A DNA stretch of 64,000 bases, taken from Straminergon stramineum. Its lineage: Eukaryota > Streptophyta > Bryopsida > Hypnales > Calliergonaceae. The stretch's first letter is position 1, and each line of letters begins with the position of its first letter. The notes under the pieces are model-generated. The model had not been told where the DNA came from, did not search any database, and was given only the letters and a program-made list of their open reading frames with translations. Location of the stretch: NCBI GenBank assembly GCA_963920665.1, contig OY987269.1, positions 16,432,501 through 16,496,500 of the forward strand, written 5' to 3'. Below, piece after piece: positions 10,891-22,400 of this stretch. The translations under genes were made by a program, and so were the position numbers.

Positions 10891-13340
10891 AAGTTGATAT
10901 TTAGCCTGAACAATTCATGAAATCAAAATAAATATTATATTCATTCAAAGACATAAGAAAAAGGTGAAAAAATCTAGAAAAAGAGGTGGGTGTAAACCCT
11001 TAAACAACAACCTAAGTCCCTTGAGCTTGATTTTGAGAGAATTGTTGATAGAAAGTGTTTTTTGAATTTTTGAAATGTTTCAACCTACTAGATCCACTTC
11101 AATAGTGAATATGGCTTTCCAAGCACCACATTTAGGCTCCAAAGTCAAATCATTATTCAACATTCTTTTTTGCACAAAACTTTCGACATACCATGTTTTA
11201 AGGAGATTTTTTTATTCTCCTTTGGGTTGCCTTTTGGGTTAGTGAATGTCATTTAACCCCCAAAGGACATGATGGTCTCTATGGCAATCAACCTTTCAGG
11301 GGTACGTTGTGAATCATTTGCTTAATCCCTAAAGACCCAAGGCCTTTTTCTTGCAAAAAACCACTCAAAACTGCCATTTCTATAGCAAAGAGTAAAAACA
11401 ATTGGAAGTTATATTTTTAGCACATCCAACTGTAGGATCTTACACCTTACAAGTATGATAGTGTGTGAAAAAAATTTCAGAAATTTTGACTGCAGAGATT
11501 GCAAGATATCTGCATTTAAAGTGAAAAAAAAAATTTCAGCACATTGCGGGACTAGATTATTTGACTTTGAACTTTCTTAACTTTAAGTTTTTGCACCATA
11601 AAGATTTTATCTTTGAATCTTTACGGTGGAGAATTGAGTTGAGGGTCTAGGAAAAAAAGAAAATACCAAAAAAATTAATTTTCATTCTTTAAAAAATTGT
11701 TAAGTAGAAGTAGGTACAAGATAGAAGGAAAATCTAAATTATTAATATCTCTGAGATGGAATTAAAATGCACTAGTCCCAATGGTGAGATTTTTCTAGCA
11801 AGAAAATTAAATTGTGTGGACCTTTTTTTTTTAAAATTAAAAAAATTTCATTAAAAAATGAATCCTATAAGTTATTTTTTCAAGAAGATGCTCTAATTGC
11901 CCCCAAAACAAGATTGTTCATAACTTTCTCATAACAAATCCAAATGGATTGAATCAAAGCTTTCTATGCAGAAAAATATAAGATATGAGGAAAAAGATTT
12001 TAAAAAAAGAAAATCCAAATTTTTGAAATTTCTTTTTTGTTCCCCCCTCTCTCTTGTTTTGAGCTTAATTGGGCATAACTAATGTTCCTGAGCATTGAAT
12101 GAAAAAAGAATTATATACCTACAAAGCTAATCAATTTTTCTATATTCTTAAAAAGTTTTCAAAAATCAGGACAAAAATTGAGACCATAGGTACTTGGTCC
12201 TTCAGGAGTTAAATAACCCCAAGATCATTCATTGGAGGTAAAACTATTGTGCAAAACCTCCTATATTTTCACACAAAATTCCAAGAATGAATAATTTGTA
12301 CTTTTGTCCTATGTAAAAGGATTCTTTGTCATCCATTGGACAATTGGTGTCCGCAATATCCTTCTCGGGTAACGGGTTGAAGGATGACTAAGTTGCATGG
12401 GTTTAGCAAGTTTGAATCCATGCACTTCTCACTAGAATGAATTTGATGAATCCGAGCTTCCATTCGTCAATGTTCCTATTACAAGATCATGATGGTATAA
12501 TAGAAAAACATCACCAAAGTGAAAGACCCACTTGCTCCGACAACCCGTGCCCAATTATATTCGCTTTAAAATTGGATTCTTATTCCGAAAATTGGAAAAT
12601 GTCAATGGAAGTCATTTCCTTTCAATATTTCATATCATTTCATTAGTCTATTTGCTATTAAGGGTGGTGCCATGACTGGCTTCTGTAGCAAGTAGAAAGT
12701 TTAAAAACGTGATTGTTGAAATATTCTGAAAATACAACAACAGGAGTACTAAAAGCTTGAATGCCTTATCACTTTAGCAGGTACCTGCCTAGTATATTAT
12801 ATGACTGCTGCACTTGTCCCATAGATGGAAGTCTTTATCGCTTTGAGACAAAAAATACATAAGATATTGTCCGTCACAATTAAGTTATCCTACATCATGT
12901 CACATTGGCAAAGTCCTTCTGGGGTTCCAACAAATGCATGTAACATAGGGTCAATTTACCCAACTTTGTGCAAAGAAAACATGGATCTTCTGTACTTTAA
13001 AAAACAACGAATTTCAAGGACAAAAAGGGTGAAAATTTCAATCGATAAGATAAGAGTACGAGCAATTGCACTAAAAAAAATGACGAGCCCTAAAAAGGTG
13101 AGCCAAATGGTCCAACCTTGGGGGGAAGAATTTCACCAAGTGGCATTATAGTAGTATGTTGTTATTGCTACCATCTTTTTCAAACAATCAAATAGGTACC
13201 TTTGAAATGGATAGCAAGTGGTTCTAAAATGGATTGCCAACAATGTGAGAGCATAATTAAGTTTGATTTGTTTTAGTACACCCCACCCTTATTATTAGTC
13301 CCAATGTTGAGTTTCACTATTTTAAAACTAGTACAACTCT
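10891..13340. other. intergenic, no gene seen
   Basis: AT-rich DNA with long A/T runs. A 108-codon open frame at 12825-13151 has no recognisable domain or splice context. A phrase near 11315-11345 (ATCCCTAAAGACCCAAGGCC) resembles the end of the dispersed repeat at 21775, so repeat-derived sequence is likely. Confidence 0.5.
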
Positions 13341-13375
13341 TTTTGGATGTACTTGTAAGGTAAGTACATCCAAAA
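13341..13375. repeat. perfect 14-bp stem hairpin
   Basis: TTTTGGATGTACTT (13341-13354) is followed after seven bases by its exact reverse complement (13362-13375). It could be the remaining tip of a fold-back element. No terminator or RNA-gene context is evident in this plant sequence. Confidence 0.7.
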
Positions 13376-15040
13376 TGATCCTTGAAAAAAATATCTCCAA
13401 ATCTAGATTCTTGACTAGAATGAAGATAATTATTTCAAGGTTGCAAAAAATTTGAACATTAGAATCTAACATCTATTTTTGATACACCATCCATTAGTAC
13501 TTTAAAAATTCACAACTTATTCATCCGATGTCTAGGTAATGCATGGTAAATTGCATTGGAAGCCCTTTCACTTGCAAATATGGTCCAATTAAATAAATCT
13601 TGTCATGTAATAGTAATTATGCTTAGTTACAATTATAGGTGTACATTCCTTTGTGGGTCATTATGTTGAATTTGTGGTGTTTTTCTAAAGTAATCCCTAA
13701 TGCTCGAGTTGCTTTTCCTTCTAATCTCCACCATTTCCTTTTATCTACCTTAGTGGTTATGCAAATTGTGCTTATGGAAATTGTGGTTCCCTTACAATGT
13801 TGTTTCCGAAGTATTCCGACCTTTCAAATATGTTTCTTTGAATAGAGAGGTCATTTGGTGGTTATGCCATTAACTTTGGAGAATCACGACAAAAGAGTTG
13901 GGGTTGAAGAGGAATGCAACCAAACATCATTTTCCTATTGAAATGATATGTATATTGTAAACATACAAGAAAACATATACCAAATAAATATGGAAAAGTT
14001 GGAGCCTGGCCCTCATATTGTATACCCTGTAGCTTGATCTGTAACTATGTAAAAGACACCCGATTTCTCTTTTCAAAATTTGCATCACTTCAAAACACAA
14101 ATGCAAAAAAGCACATTTTTCACACCATACATATACATCACAAGAGGAATTTTGCCTGCTGTCCCAACTTGTGCCTGGAATGGGCTGAGTTATCATATAG
14201 AGATGGAGATTAAAAGCTCAATGGCAGAAGACATCTGAAAAATCAACAAGAGATAACTCAAGCACTGGAATAATCCACTAATGACAGCAGCCACTACCCA
14301 GTGTGAGAAAATTTGACAGCAGATCCTCTGGTTCAGTGTAAATTACTGTTCTTATTTAAATGGGAATCGTCAATTTATTTTTAAAAAAAAAAAGAAATTG
14401 ACAGCAGAAAGGCAATTACACGTACAGAGAAGACTGGACAATTGAATTAGTAAATAGTATAGTACCTTCCATGGCGATAGAGTGCACATGTGACTATGAT
14501 GATTCTGGATTTCAAAATATAAGGCTCATGAAGGACTGAAAGCCACAGTAATATGCAAACAGAATTGTGGTCAAAATGGAGAAGACTACTAAGTAAGAAG
14601 ATGTTTGTACTGTACAGAAGCAAGCAAGTTTATGGTAAGTTACCTCAGAAGAGAATAGGAACATGCATGAGGTGAGCGGTTGAGAATGGAGGGAAGGTTC
14701 ATTACGTTAGTAGTTGCAAGCAGCAAGCAAGCAAGCAAGCCTGCCCATGGTACTGTGAAATCAGAGTTCCTTCTTTGACTAGCCCTGATTTCTTTAGATC
14801 AGCATCATTGAGTGCAAGCGAAGTTGATTAGTACAAGCAAAGTTATCCCTAAAGATATATGAATAGGATGTGAATAGGAGTTCAATGTAGTCTTACACAA
14901 TTCTAGATTCCAAGCCAGCATAGGTCACTTTCACACGCTTGCACTGCAGACTTTGAGCTCACCATACTGTTGAGTACCTAGCTTGTGTTTTTTTCACTTG
15001 CAAGTTAGACATACTAGAAATCAAAGGATGACTCTGCAGG
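13376..15040. other. intergenic, no gene seen
   Basis: AT content falls toward the right end. A short AAGC microsatellite lies near 14718-14740. No open frame with a recognisable product was found. Confidence 0.5.
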
Positions 15041-15054
15041 TAAGTTTACCGTGC

Positions 15055-15212
15055 TATATATGTGCAAGCAGCCTCATCACACATCAAATTCATACTTAGA
15101 CATGGCTCTCCTCCTTAGGAACTGCACTATCCTGCCAGCTTGGCTGCCTCTTCCACCCAGGTTGGAGTCTGTCAGAGAGACTGTTCAGTACCCAAACAAC
15201 ACAAAATTATGA
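15055..15212 (+). other. possible promoter plus 36-codon open frame (5' remnant of a gene?)
   Basis: A TATATAT box (15055-15061) is followed 41 bp later by an ATG (15102) opening a 36-residue frame that ends at 15212. The predicted peptide begins MALLLRNCTILPAW, continues with prolines and arginine, and has the look of an organelle-targeting N-terminus. No continuation is visible downstream. It may be the truncated 5' end of a gene or chance; confidence is low because there is no homology evidence. Confidence 0.2.
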
Positions 15213-15491
15213 CAAGCTAAGTTAATCCTTGAACAAAAGGAAATAGAAGCCTCCAGGACGTGAGATGGATTCTTTAATTTATATTTCTTCTCCTTGATAC
15301 AAATGAGAGTGCTTTCACTGCATAGAGAAAAAGTACAAGTCAACCCGGCCAATTACAGACCCTCACGGCCGAAATAAAATTACATAGTGAAAGCTCATGA
15401 GGAATTTACATGCTGGGGATCAAAAACAAAGATCCCACATACTGGGGACGACCGAGAGGAAAAGTCAAGGTGACGTGCACTGAAAACTCCG

Positions 15492-15743
15492 GCTGCAGAA
15501 AATTAAATTCATATTAAATTATGCATGTAGGAGCCTAGTCTTTTAACGAGAGCCAGGAGCTTACTTGTGGAGTCGGTAACTGATGAAAGACCAAGCAGGT
15601 CTGTAGTAGACTGGGTCGGTTCTCACCCAGCTGCCAGGTGAATCACGATTGACGAGGGAAGGAAGCCCCCGCCTATAAGGACAGTCATCATAAGAACCAG
15701 CTGGGAGTTCGTTGCGTTGTAACTGCTGTAGTAGACTCATCAA
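15492..15743 (-). other. possible minus-strand exon pair of unknown product
   Basis: On the minus strand a 60-codon frame runs from 15743 to 15561. Its composition is unusually protein-like for this region, rich in Tyr, Trp, Pro and Arg, for example SWVRTDPVYYRPAWSF. A good donor (GTAAGC) occurs at 15564 and a good acceptor (TTTTCTGCAG) ends at 15493, implying a 72-bp intron. The frame also stops just inside that donor, so it could be unspliced. I do not recognise the product. It lies head-to-head with the P450 gene, about 490 bp from its ATG. It may equally be non-coding. Confidence 0.2.
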
Positions 15744-16233
15744 GCCTCATCTCGCCACTCCAAGACAGATAATAAGACAACCCCATGTCTTGGCACCTGT
15801 GTGGCATACTCTCTCTCGTGTCTAGTGCTAGAAATCCTCTTCACTGACCGCAGCTTGCGAGCTCTCAGTTCCCCTTGAGTTTCTACTCTTAAAATCTCTT
15901 CGTCTCATGGTCCAACCTCCTTACAAGCTCTCACGTCATTCCTTTAGTCTTGAGGTCCTGCTCGATCAGACACTACCGTCCTGCTTAATCAGATTGTCAA
16001 GCGAGTAAGTCTAGACTAGTTATCCTGTGATCACACCAATTGTCTGAGTAGCAAATAAAATGCTTCTTCCGCTGCTTGATCGAGATATTCCGCCTTGTTA
16101 AGGACATTTGGCAAGAGTCCAGGAGGCATCTGCAGTCTCAATGCAGTTGTATTACACTTGAGTAGATCAGTGGAGCTTGGGAAAGACGATAGACCGGTAG
16201 AACTTGGGAGAGACGAGATTGAAAGAGAGGACA

Positions 16234-18518
16234 ATGGCCGAATACTCACTACAACTGGGAGCACTCACATTGTGTGTAGCCACAGTGATCTTGTTGCTAC
16301 GAAGATTTCTCTTTGATGCCGACGCGTCTCTGCCTCCAGGACCCAGGGGATGGCCGATAGTAGGCTGCCTGTACTCTCTGGGACCAAGAACCATCCCTAC
16401 GTGTCGCAGATTCACCACTTTGGCCGAGAGGTTCGGTCCCATCATGTTTCTGCGCATGGGCTCCCGTCCCACGCTAGTCGTCTCCAACGACAAAATGGCG
16501 AGGGAGCTTCTTCGAGTGCACGACCTCACGTTCGCATCACGCCCTCGCTTAGCAACCGGGAAGCACTTCGGCTACAACTACTCGAGCGTGGTGTTCTCCC
16601 CCAGCGGCGCCAACTTCGTCCGCATGAAGAAGATCTACACCCACGAGCTTCTGTCCCCGTCCAAAGTGGAGCTTCTGTCTTCGCTTCGGAAGGAAGAGGT
16701 CCGTATCATGCTTGCCGATCTGCTGGAGCAATCTACCAATGGCGTCGTGAATGTCACCTCCCTGGTGTTCAAGGCCAACTTGAACTTGATGGGGAGAATC
16801 ATCTTCAGCAAGCGCCTGTTCGGAGACTCGGACGTGGTGAGCGCTCCGCCGCGAGAGATAGAAAACTTCAAGTTTTTCGTCAAGTCTGCCACCAGGCTCG
16901 TCGGATTGTTCAATATCGGTGACTACATCCCTGCACTCCGGTGGCTCGATCTGCAAGGTGATTGATTCATTAATCAACCTCTACCCGGAAAGAACTGCCT
17001 CTTGCAGCTCCAGAGTAATTCCGTCTCCAGCATTTTGTAATGGCAGTGGCGTAATTGATTGCAGGTGTGGAAGGGGCACTTCAGCGCCTGAAGCCACATC
17101 AAGAGGGCCTACTTCTGCCTATTATTCAAGAGTACCGCAGGATGAGTCACAGTGTGGAAGGAAGCATGAAACAGAAGGAAGATGGTCGGGTCGACTTCAT
17201 CGCCTCTTTAGTTGCCAACGACTCTGGCTTGTCGGATGAGAGCATAATGGCTGTTGCTATTGTGAGTGCCAATTTTCTTCCGATTGCCGCCCTTCTCTTC
17301 TCTTCCGTGTCCTTCTCACAAAAGAACGAGCTCGCAGATCCTTTGATTTCCTGCAGTGCTCAAGTTGTATTTATGATTCGAAAGTACAATTTGTTGTCAT
17401 TTGAGGAGAATTCCAAGAGTCGCCTTAAATGTACATTATTTGTAATTATGGTTTCAGAAATGGGACATATACGGGATCATTTGACAGCCCGCATCGGGAA
17501 TTATCAACTAGCCCATGCTCTGTCTTCAGCAGTCACGCACGGAAAGCTGCAACCGACCAACTAATTTCTGAATTAGCAAGTGATTATCGTTAAACTCCTC
17601 TAAGCTAATTAGAATAGAGAAGTTTTAGTAATTCAATTGAAGGATCTTGGGTTCATGCGCTTCCTGCCAGGAATTCATCAGAGCAGCATCAATCATGCTA
17701 CAAACTATATTCGTAACAAACATTAGTTGTTCCTCCAGCTCTAGGACAAGCGTACAAGAAAGAAATCAGCGCATGAAGCACTACAACAAATAAGGTAGTA
17801 CTGTAACCCTATAGCAAAGAACGACCCGGTTGCTTCTTAACTTCAATTGTTACAAATCGTGACGTTGCTGCAGGACTTGATTGTGGGAGGCAGCGACAGT
17901 CTCTCCACAGCAGTGGAGTGGAGCCTAACAGAGCTGCTACGCCACCCTCATGACCTCCAAGCTGCGCAAACTGAGTTGGAACAAGTTGTGGGGCGAGACA
18001 GGCTGGTCCGAGAATCCGACTTCACGAGCCTGCCATTCCTAAACTGCGTCGTCAAAGAGACACTCCGGCTGCACCCACCCACACCTCTCGCCATTCCTCA
18101 CTTCAGTAGCGAGGAATGCACCGTCGGTGGATACCGCGTGCCGGCGAACACGACGGCCTATGTAAACATCTATGCAATCGGGAGAGATGCAGCAGTTTGG
18201 GAAAATCCCAACCAGTTTCAGCCCAGCCGGTTCAAGGACTCAAAAGTGAATGTCTATGGCCAAGATTTCCACCTCTTGCCATTCTCTTCTGGGCGAAGAG
18301 GGTGCCCGGGGATTCACTTTGCCTTGCCGATGTACAAACTCATGTTGGCGAATCTCCTCCATTGTTTCACATGGGCACCTCCCCCTGGCATCCGAAATGA
18401 AGACGTCGACATCCACGAGGCTGTGGGCATCGTTTGTTCCCGCCTCAACCCTTTGCTGGCTTCCGTCAACCAGGGTCGAGTGCCCAAGGATGTCATTTTC
18501 GCAAACCGGATCAAGTAG
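16234..18518 (+). CDS. cytochrome P450, A-type (CYP71 clan), three exons
   Basis: Exons are inferred at 16234-16957, 17065-17261 and 17874-18518. The introns are 107 bp (phase 1) and 612 bp (phase 0), both GT-AG. The joined product is 521 aa, normal for a plant P450. Visible parts are an N-terminal membrane anchor (residues ~8-28), the LPPGP hinge (33-37), I-helix GGSDS (312-316), K-helix ETLR (369-372), PSRF in the PERF position (424-427) and heme loop FSSGRRGCPG (444-453) with ligand Cys451. These predict an ER-bound heme monooxygenase that takes electrons from NADPH-P450 reductase. The substrate cannot be read; the sequence recalls CYP71-clan enzymes of phenylpropanoid, flavonoid or terpenoid metabolism. 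Oddities are Ser at the usual I-helix Thr (residue 316) and FVRMK where the C-helix WxxxR normally lies. The ATG at 16234 was chosen because it directly precedes the anchor. No frameshift is seen. Confidence 0.93.
16958..17064 (+). other. P450 intron 1
   Basis: The donor GTGATT follows CTGCAAG and the acceptor is GATTGCAG. Splicing restores the WLDLQG...RLKPH stretch typical after the F-G region of A-type P450s. The intron is phase 1. Confidence 0.85.
17262..17873 (+). other. P450 intron 2
   Basis: The donor GTGAGT follows ...MAVAI and the acceptor TTGCTGCAG precedes DLIVGGSDS. The intron is phase 0, 612 bp, and falls just before the I-helix oxygen-binding motif. It is AT-richer than the exons, and the reading frame continues open into it by chance before stopping. 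Confidence 0.85.
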
Positions 18519-21500
18519 CAGGCTGCAGTTTTTGTAAAGTTTACAACAGTATAATTTGTGCAGCGAAAAGACACTGAAGTCGATTAGCCGAAGACTCCGA
18601 TGCTTCAGTGATAGAACAGATGTCAAGTGAGCAACGAAAGGTTCATTCTGACTGCTCATAGTAATTACATGTCACGCCCACCGTCCAGTTATCCGCCTTC
18701 TTCGATGTTCAGATACGCAATCCACCAATAGTGCAAGAAGAAACCTCGACGCTGGATAATTACGAACCAAGCTTCTGAGTCGACATAGCCGTAGCTACAT
18801 CTTGGGTGATAATCCTCTCAACGGACTCCATCGTAGCCAGTTCGCCATGTAAGAATCCATATGTTTAAAGCCCAATTTTGCACCTTGAATTAGCTGACAC
18901 CTGCAAGGAGATAAGTTTTACTAAGACTTACCAGAATGTATATCTTCAAATATGAAATTCGCGACCATTTTTCAAAAAAGGAAAAGCAACCACTAATAAA
19001 GTGGTGCAGAGGACTTTGTGGATATCCAAATGGCTATATCAATATAGGTAAAATTAGGTAGGTCTTAAAAGATGCGCCTGCAGTAACTCACCTGTAAAAG
19101 GATTTTCAATTCCTATAAAACAGTGCTGTCGTACAGGATTAGATCTTCCGGGCACTTCCAGACCCTGTGTACAATATTGCAATAATATAAGATTGGTGAA
19201 AAGATGACTAATCTGACAGCCTCACGATGAACAATGCCCGGAGCAATCTGTTATTAATTGCGCACTCAGAGATTTTTTTTTCTATAATTTCCGCTATATA
19301 ATGCTTACTATATAATGGTTCCGTCATGATCCTCCTCCTAATTGCATCACGTAAGAAACCAGTGAATTTTTTGCAAGAAGTTTTAGCCAAAAGGTTAGAT
19401 GAGAAAATTCTTGCCAAATTACCTGTATTCTTACAGTCATTTGGTAATTATCTTACCTATACTCGTATTCATATAGTCATTTGAATATAGGTAATTAAAT
19501 TCGTAGGGCAATCAGCCAATTTGCCAGAAACTTTGTGGCAAGTTCGTTAAAATGAGCAATAATGTACCAAATAGTTACTACTCATTTATCAGAGGTTCTG
19601 GAATGTCAAATAAAAATGGCTATCAAATTTGAAAGCTAAAGAGCTTTTGCTAATTTTGGAAAAGAATCATCAAATCACTGTAGGAAATAGAATTAGTTGA
19701 CGATATTCTAAGATCACTATGTCACAAATACTAAAGGATAGAATTCTACGAGCGATTCTACTCTCAAAGCAGGTTCCATCAATGACGTTTGTATTTTCAT
19801 CCTTCCTGAAATGACCCCAATTTGTGTGTTCAGACTGACTCAGCAGTTGACAAATTCTCTGAAATCCCTCCCACGATTCCCTCTCAAGTGCGAAATTTTC
19901 AATATATACTCTTCATCGTGCAGAACTCGACTAGTCCCAGGCTCCCAGCTTCATGTTTCGAGACTGGTGAAGTGAACCAGCTAGCTTTTCTTGTATTCTG
20001 TGACTGACAGACAGCATATCATACCATTATCAACTAATATATGGCATGCATGAATGTGTGAATATAATTCCTTAGCCTTCGGCTAGAGTTTCAGACCGCA
20101 AATAAAATGGTTTCCTGTAGCCCAAATAGGGATCATTTCTACAGAAGTGGCAAAGAGTAAGCTACCTAGGTTGTATGGAGTTTAATACCTGAACTGAACT
20201 CCAAGGGTTTTTGTGAAGCTCCATGACTTGTCCATAGCTTGAACAATGTGAAACATATTATACTCCGCCTTGACGTTTGGTTCTCGAACTACTCGGTCGG
20301 ACAGGGAGTGTCAGAAGATTACAATATTGAGCTAGATGCTCGCCAATGCTGCAATGCTGCAATGCTGCATTGCAAGAGTCCAACAAATCACAATTCCCTA
20401 GAAATTGCCACATTACCACAGTGCGACTAGAAAATTTCCAAGAGCATCGTTCCGACACCGCCTAAGTTCTCGAGGAGCCGAGAAACCTGCATGGGCCCCA
20501 TGACAACCCCTTTCCCAACAGGACCGTTCCCCGAACATCCCTAACAGCAAGGTGAGTAGCCTCGTAGCACGCTTGAAATAGAAATCTCGAGTTCTGCAAC
20601 ATACTGTGGATCAGCAGACATGTTAGCTGTCTCTGAACCTCATTTTAAAACGCATCTGCAACAGCATTTGGCGGTTTTGGGTGAGCATGCATTCATGGAC
20701 TCCCCGTTCATCACCGATATAATGCATCTTCATGTCTGGACTCTGCAGGCACCAATGGTATGTTTGCACTTGGTGTTAAAGAGTGTTGTTACTGAGGGGT
20801 TTGGGAACGAATTTACACCTACTTCTGGATTAGATTCATGTTGCAAACATCACCCCTAACACTAAGTGCGAACATTCCATTGATGCTAACTATCGACTGG
20901 TATTAGTGGTATAAGTTGCATTCACTCTTCCTGCCTGTTCCAGTTGGTTACGTCCACGTCGTACAGCCAATGTGGTCCCCATCCTGGCAGGGGACGGCTG
21001 CGAGGTACATCATCTGTTAATAGTCCGCCGCTATACATGAACCTACTCGAGTTCATGATGCCAAGCTATCATCAAACTAATGGTCGTAACTGACAACCAA
21101 AACAGTGCAAATTCAGAGAGAAACGTAATGCCATGTGAAACCCTAGCCCTAATTTCCTCTGCAAATTGAAAAATACGTAGTCACAGAAGTGTACTTTCGA
21201 ATCAGCCATCCTTTAATTCAAGTGAGTACCTAATTCTATCTCTCTACAAGTTCCAGCTGTGGATCGAAGCACACGGAAGTAACACTTATCCACTCAAGAT
21301 ATTATCACCAGTCGATGAGCAATAATTCGTCCTTCGCACGTGGATCTATGTTTCGTTCATCATTCCTCTCTCGATGCGTCTGCTCACCATAAAAAATTTG
21401 AAAAAATCGTCTTGAGCAACTTGCAAATAGGGAGATCGGAAACAATTTTAAATTGTTCGGGAGACAAGCAGAAAGCATATGCTACTTGATTGAAAAGTGA

Positions 21501-21774
21501 AAGAGATCTAGCGCAATCTCTTCAGTAATTATTCCTTACTGCGGAAGGTCGTTGCGTGAAGTACTGTAGTGCGTCTCCACATTGGCATCATCGAGTAAAT
21601 TCTTGAACGACCTAGGGCACACATCGAGAAATGCGCAAGGCTTGTGCACATCCTCTGATGCAAATATGCAGTAGAATCAGTTGGAACAATAGGGTTTCAA
21701 GTCTCGACTATGACTTCACCAGATGACTTCACCAGGGTTAGTAAGGGTTAGTAAAGCCTAACGAAGGTAGCATC
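18519..21774. other. 3' flank of the P450 gene and intergenic DNA
   Basis: Composition is moderate in GC for the first 3 kb, unlike the AT-rich deserts elsewhere. It includes the P450 3' UTR, whose end cannot be placed. A tandem GCTGCAAT/GCTGCAAT/GCTGCATT occurs near 20347-20372. Several good donor-like words (such as CAAGGTGAGTAG near 20550) are present, but no chain of exons could be built and no domain is recognised. Confidence 0.45.
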
Positions 21775-22400
21775 ACTCAACCCCTAAATGCCCAAGGCCT
21801 TTTGTGAGCTTCTAGGAATTTGTTCTAAATTGAGCAAAAAGACAACATTTTGATAAGTAGTATCAATTTTTTTTGGAATTGCATCTACGCAAATTCAATC
21901 CACACATGTCAGAGATAACATAGGAGAAGAAAACATATCATTATCATTTATGGATTGCAAGATTATAACGTTTGATCATGTAGGTGTTAAAACTATAAAA
22001 GTAATTTGAAGTCTTTCAATCCTCTTGTTACATGTCAAATCTAAAAAGTTGGTCACCAAAAAAATATGTGGTTAGAGGGCCTAACATGCATAACCCCAAC
22101 CAATTTATAGCTCAACAAAATCTTTTTTATAGGTTTTTTTAAATGAATTTCTAATGTGATATTTTCTTTAAGATCTAGTGTATATGAGGCTCATTTACAA
22201 GAGCCCTCAACACGAAGGAAAGTGAAGATTACAATGGACACCCTTGCACAAAATCTTAAATAGAAAAATCATAATCAATCATTTTCAAAATTGGATTTTT
22301 GATGCTAAAACTAGACTTCAAAAAGAATTTTTCAAAAATACAAACTATGAAAAATAGAAAATTGGTTAGGTTTTATTTAACTTCACTTTATTGGTGACAC
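21775..22400 (-). repeat. dispersed repeat, copy B (inverted copy of 10290-10890)
   Basis: Read on the minus strand, this has the same ordered words as 10290-10890, including GATTTGACATGTAA-AAGAGGATT and the AAGGCCTTGGG end. The two copies have diverged by many substitutions and indels, so insertion was old. Confidence 0.6.

Noticed and set aside
12825..13151. 108-codon open frame in the AT-rich desert
   Set aside because: No domain, no splice context, and Lys/Ile-rich composition expected by chance.
18240..18659. 139-codon minus-strand open frame over P450 exon 3
   Set aside because: It is antisense to a clear P450 exon with conserved motifs; a compositional shadow.
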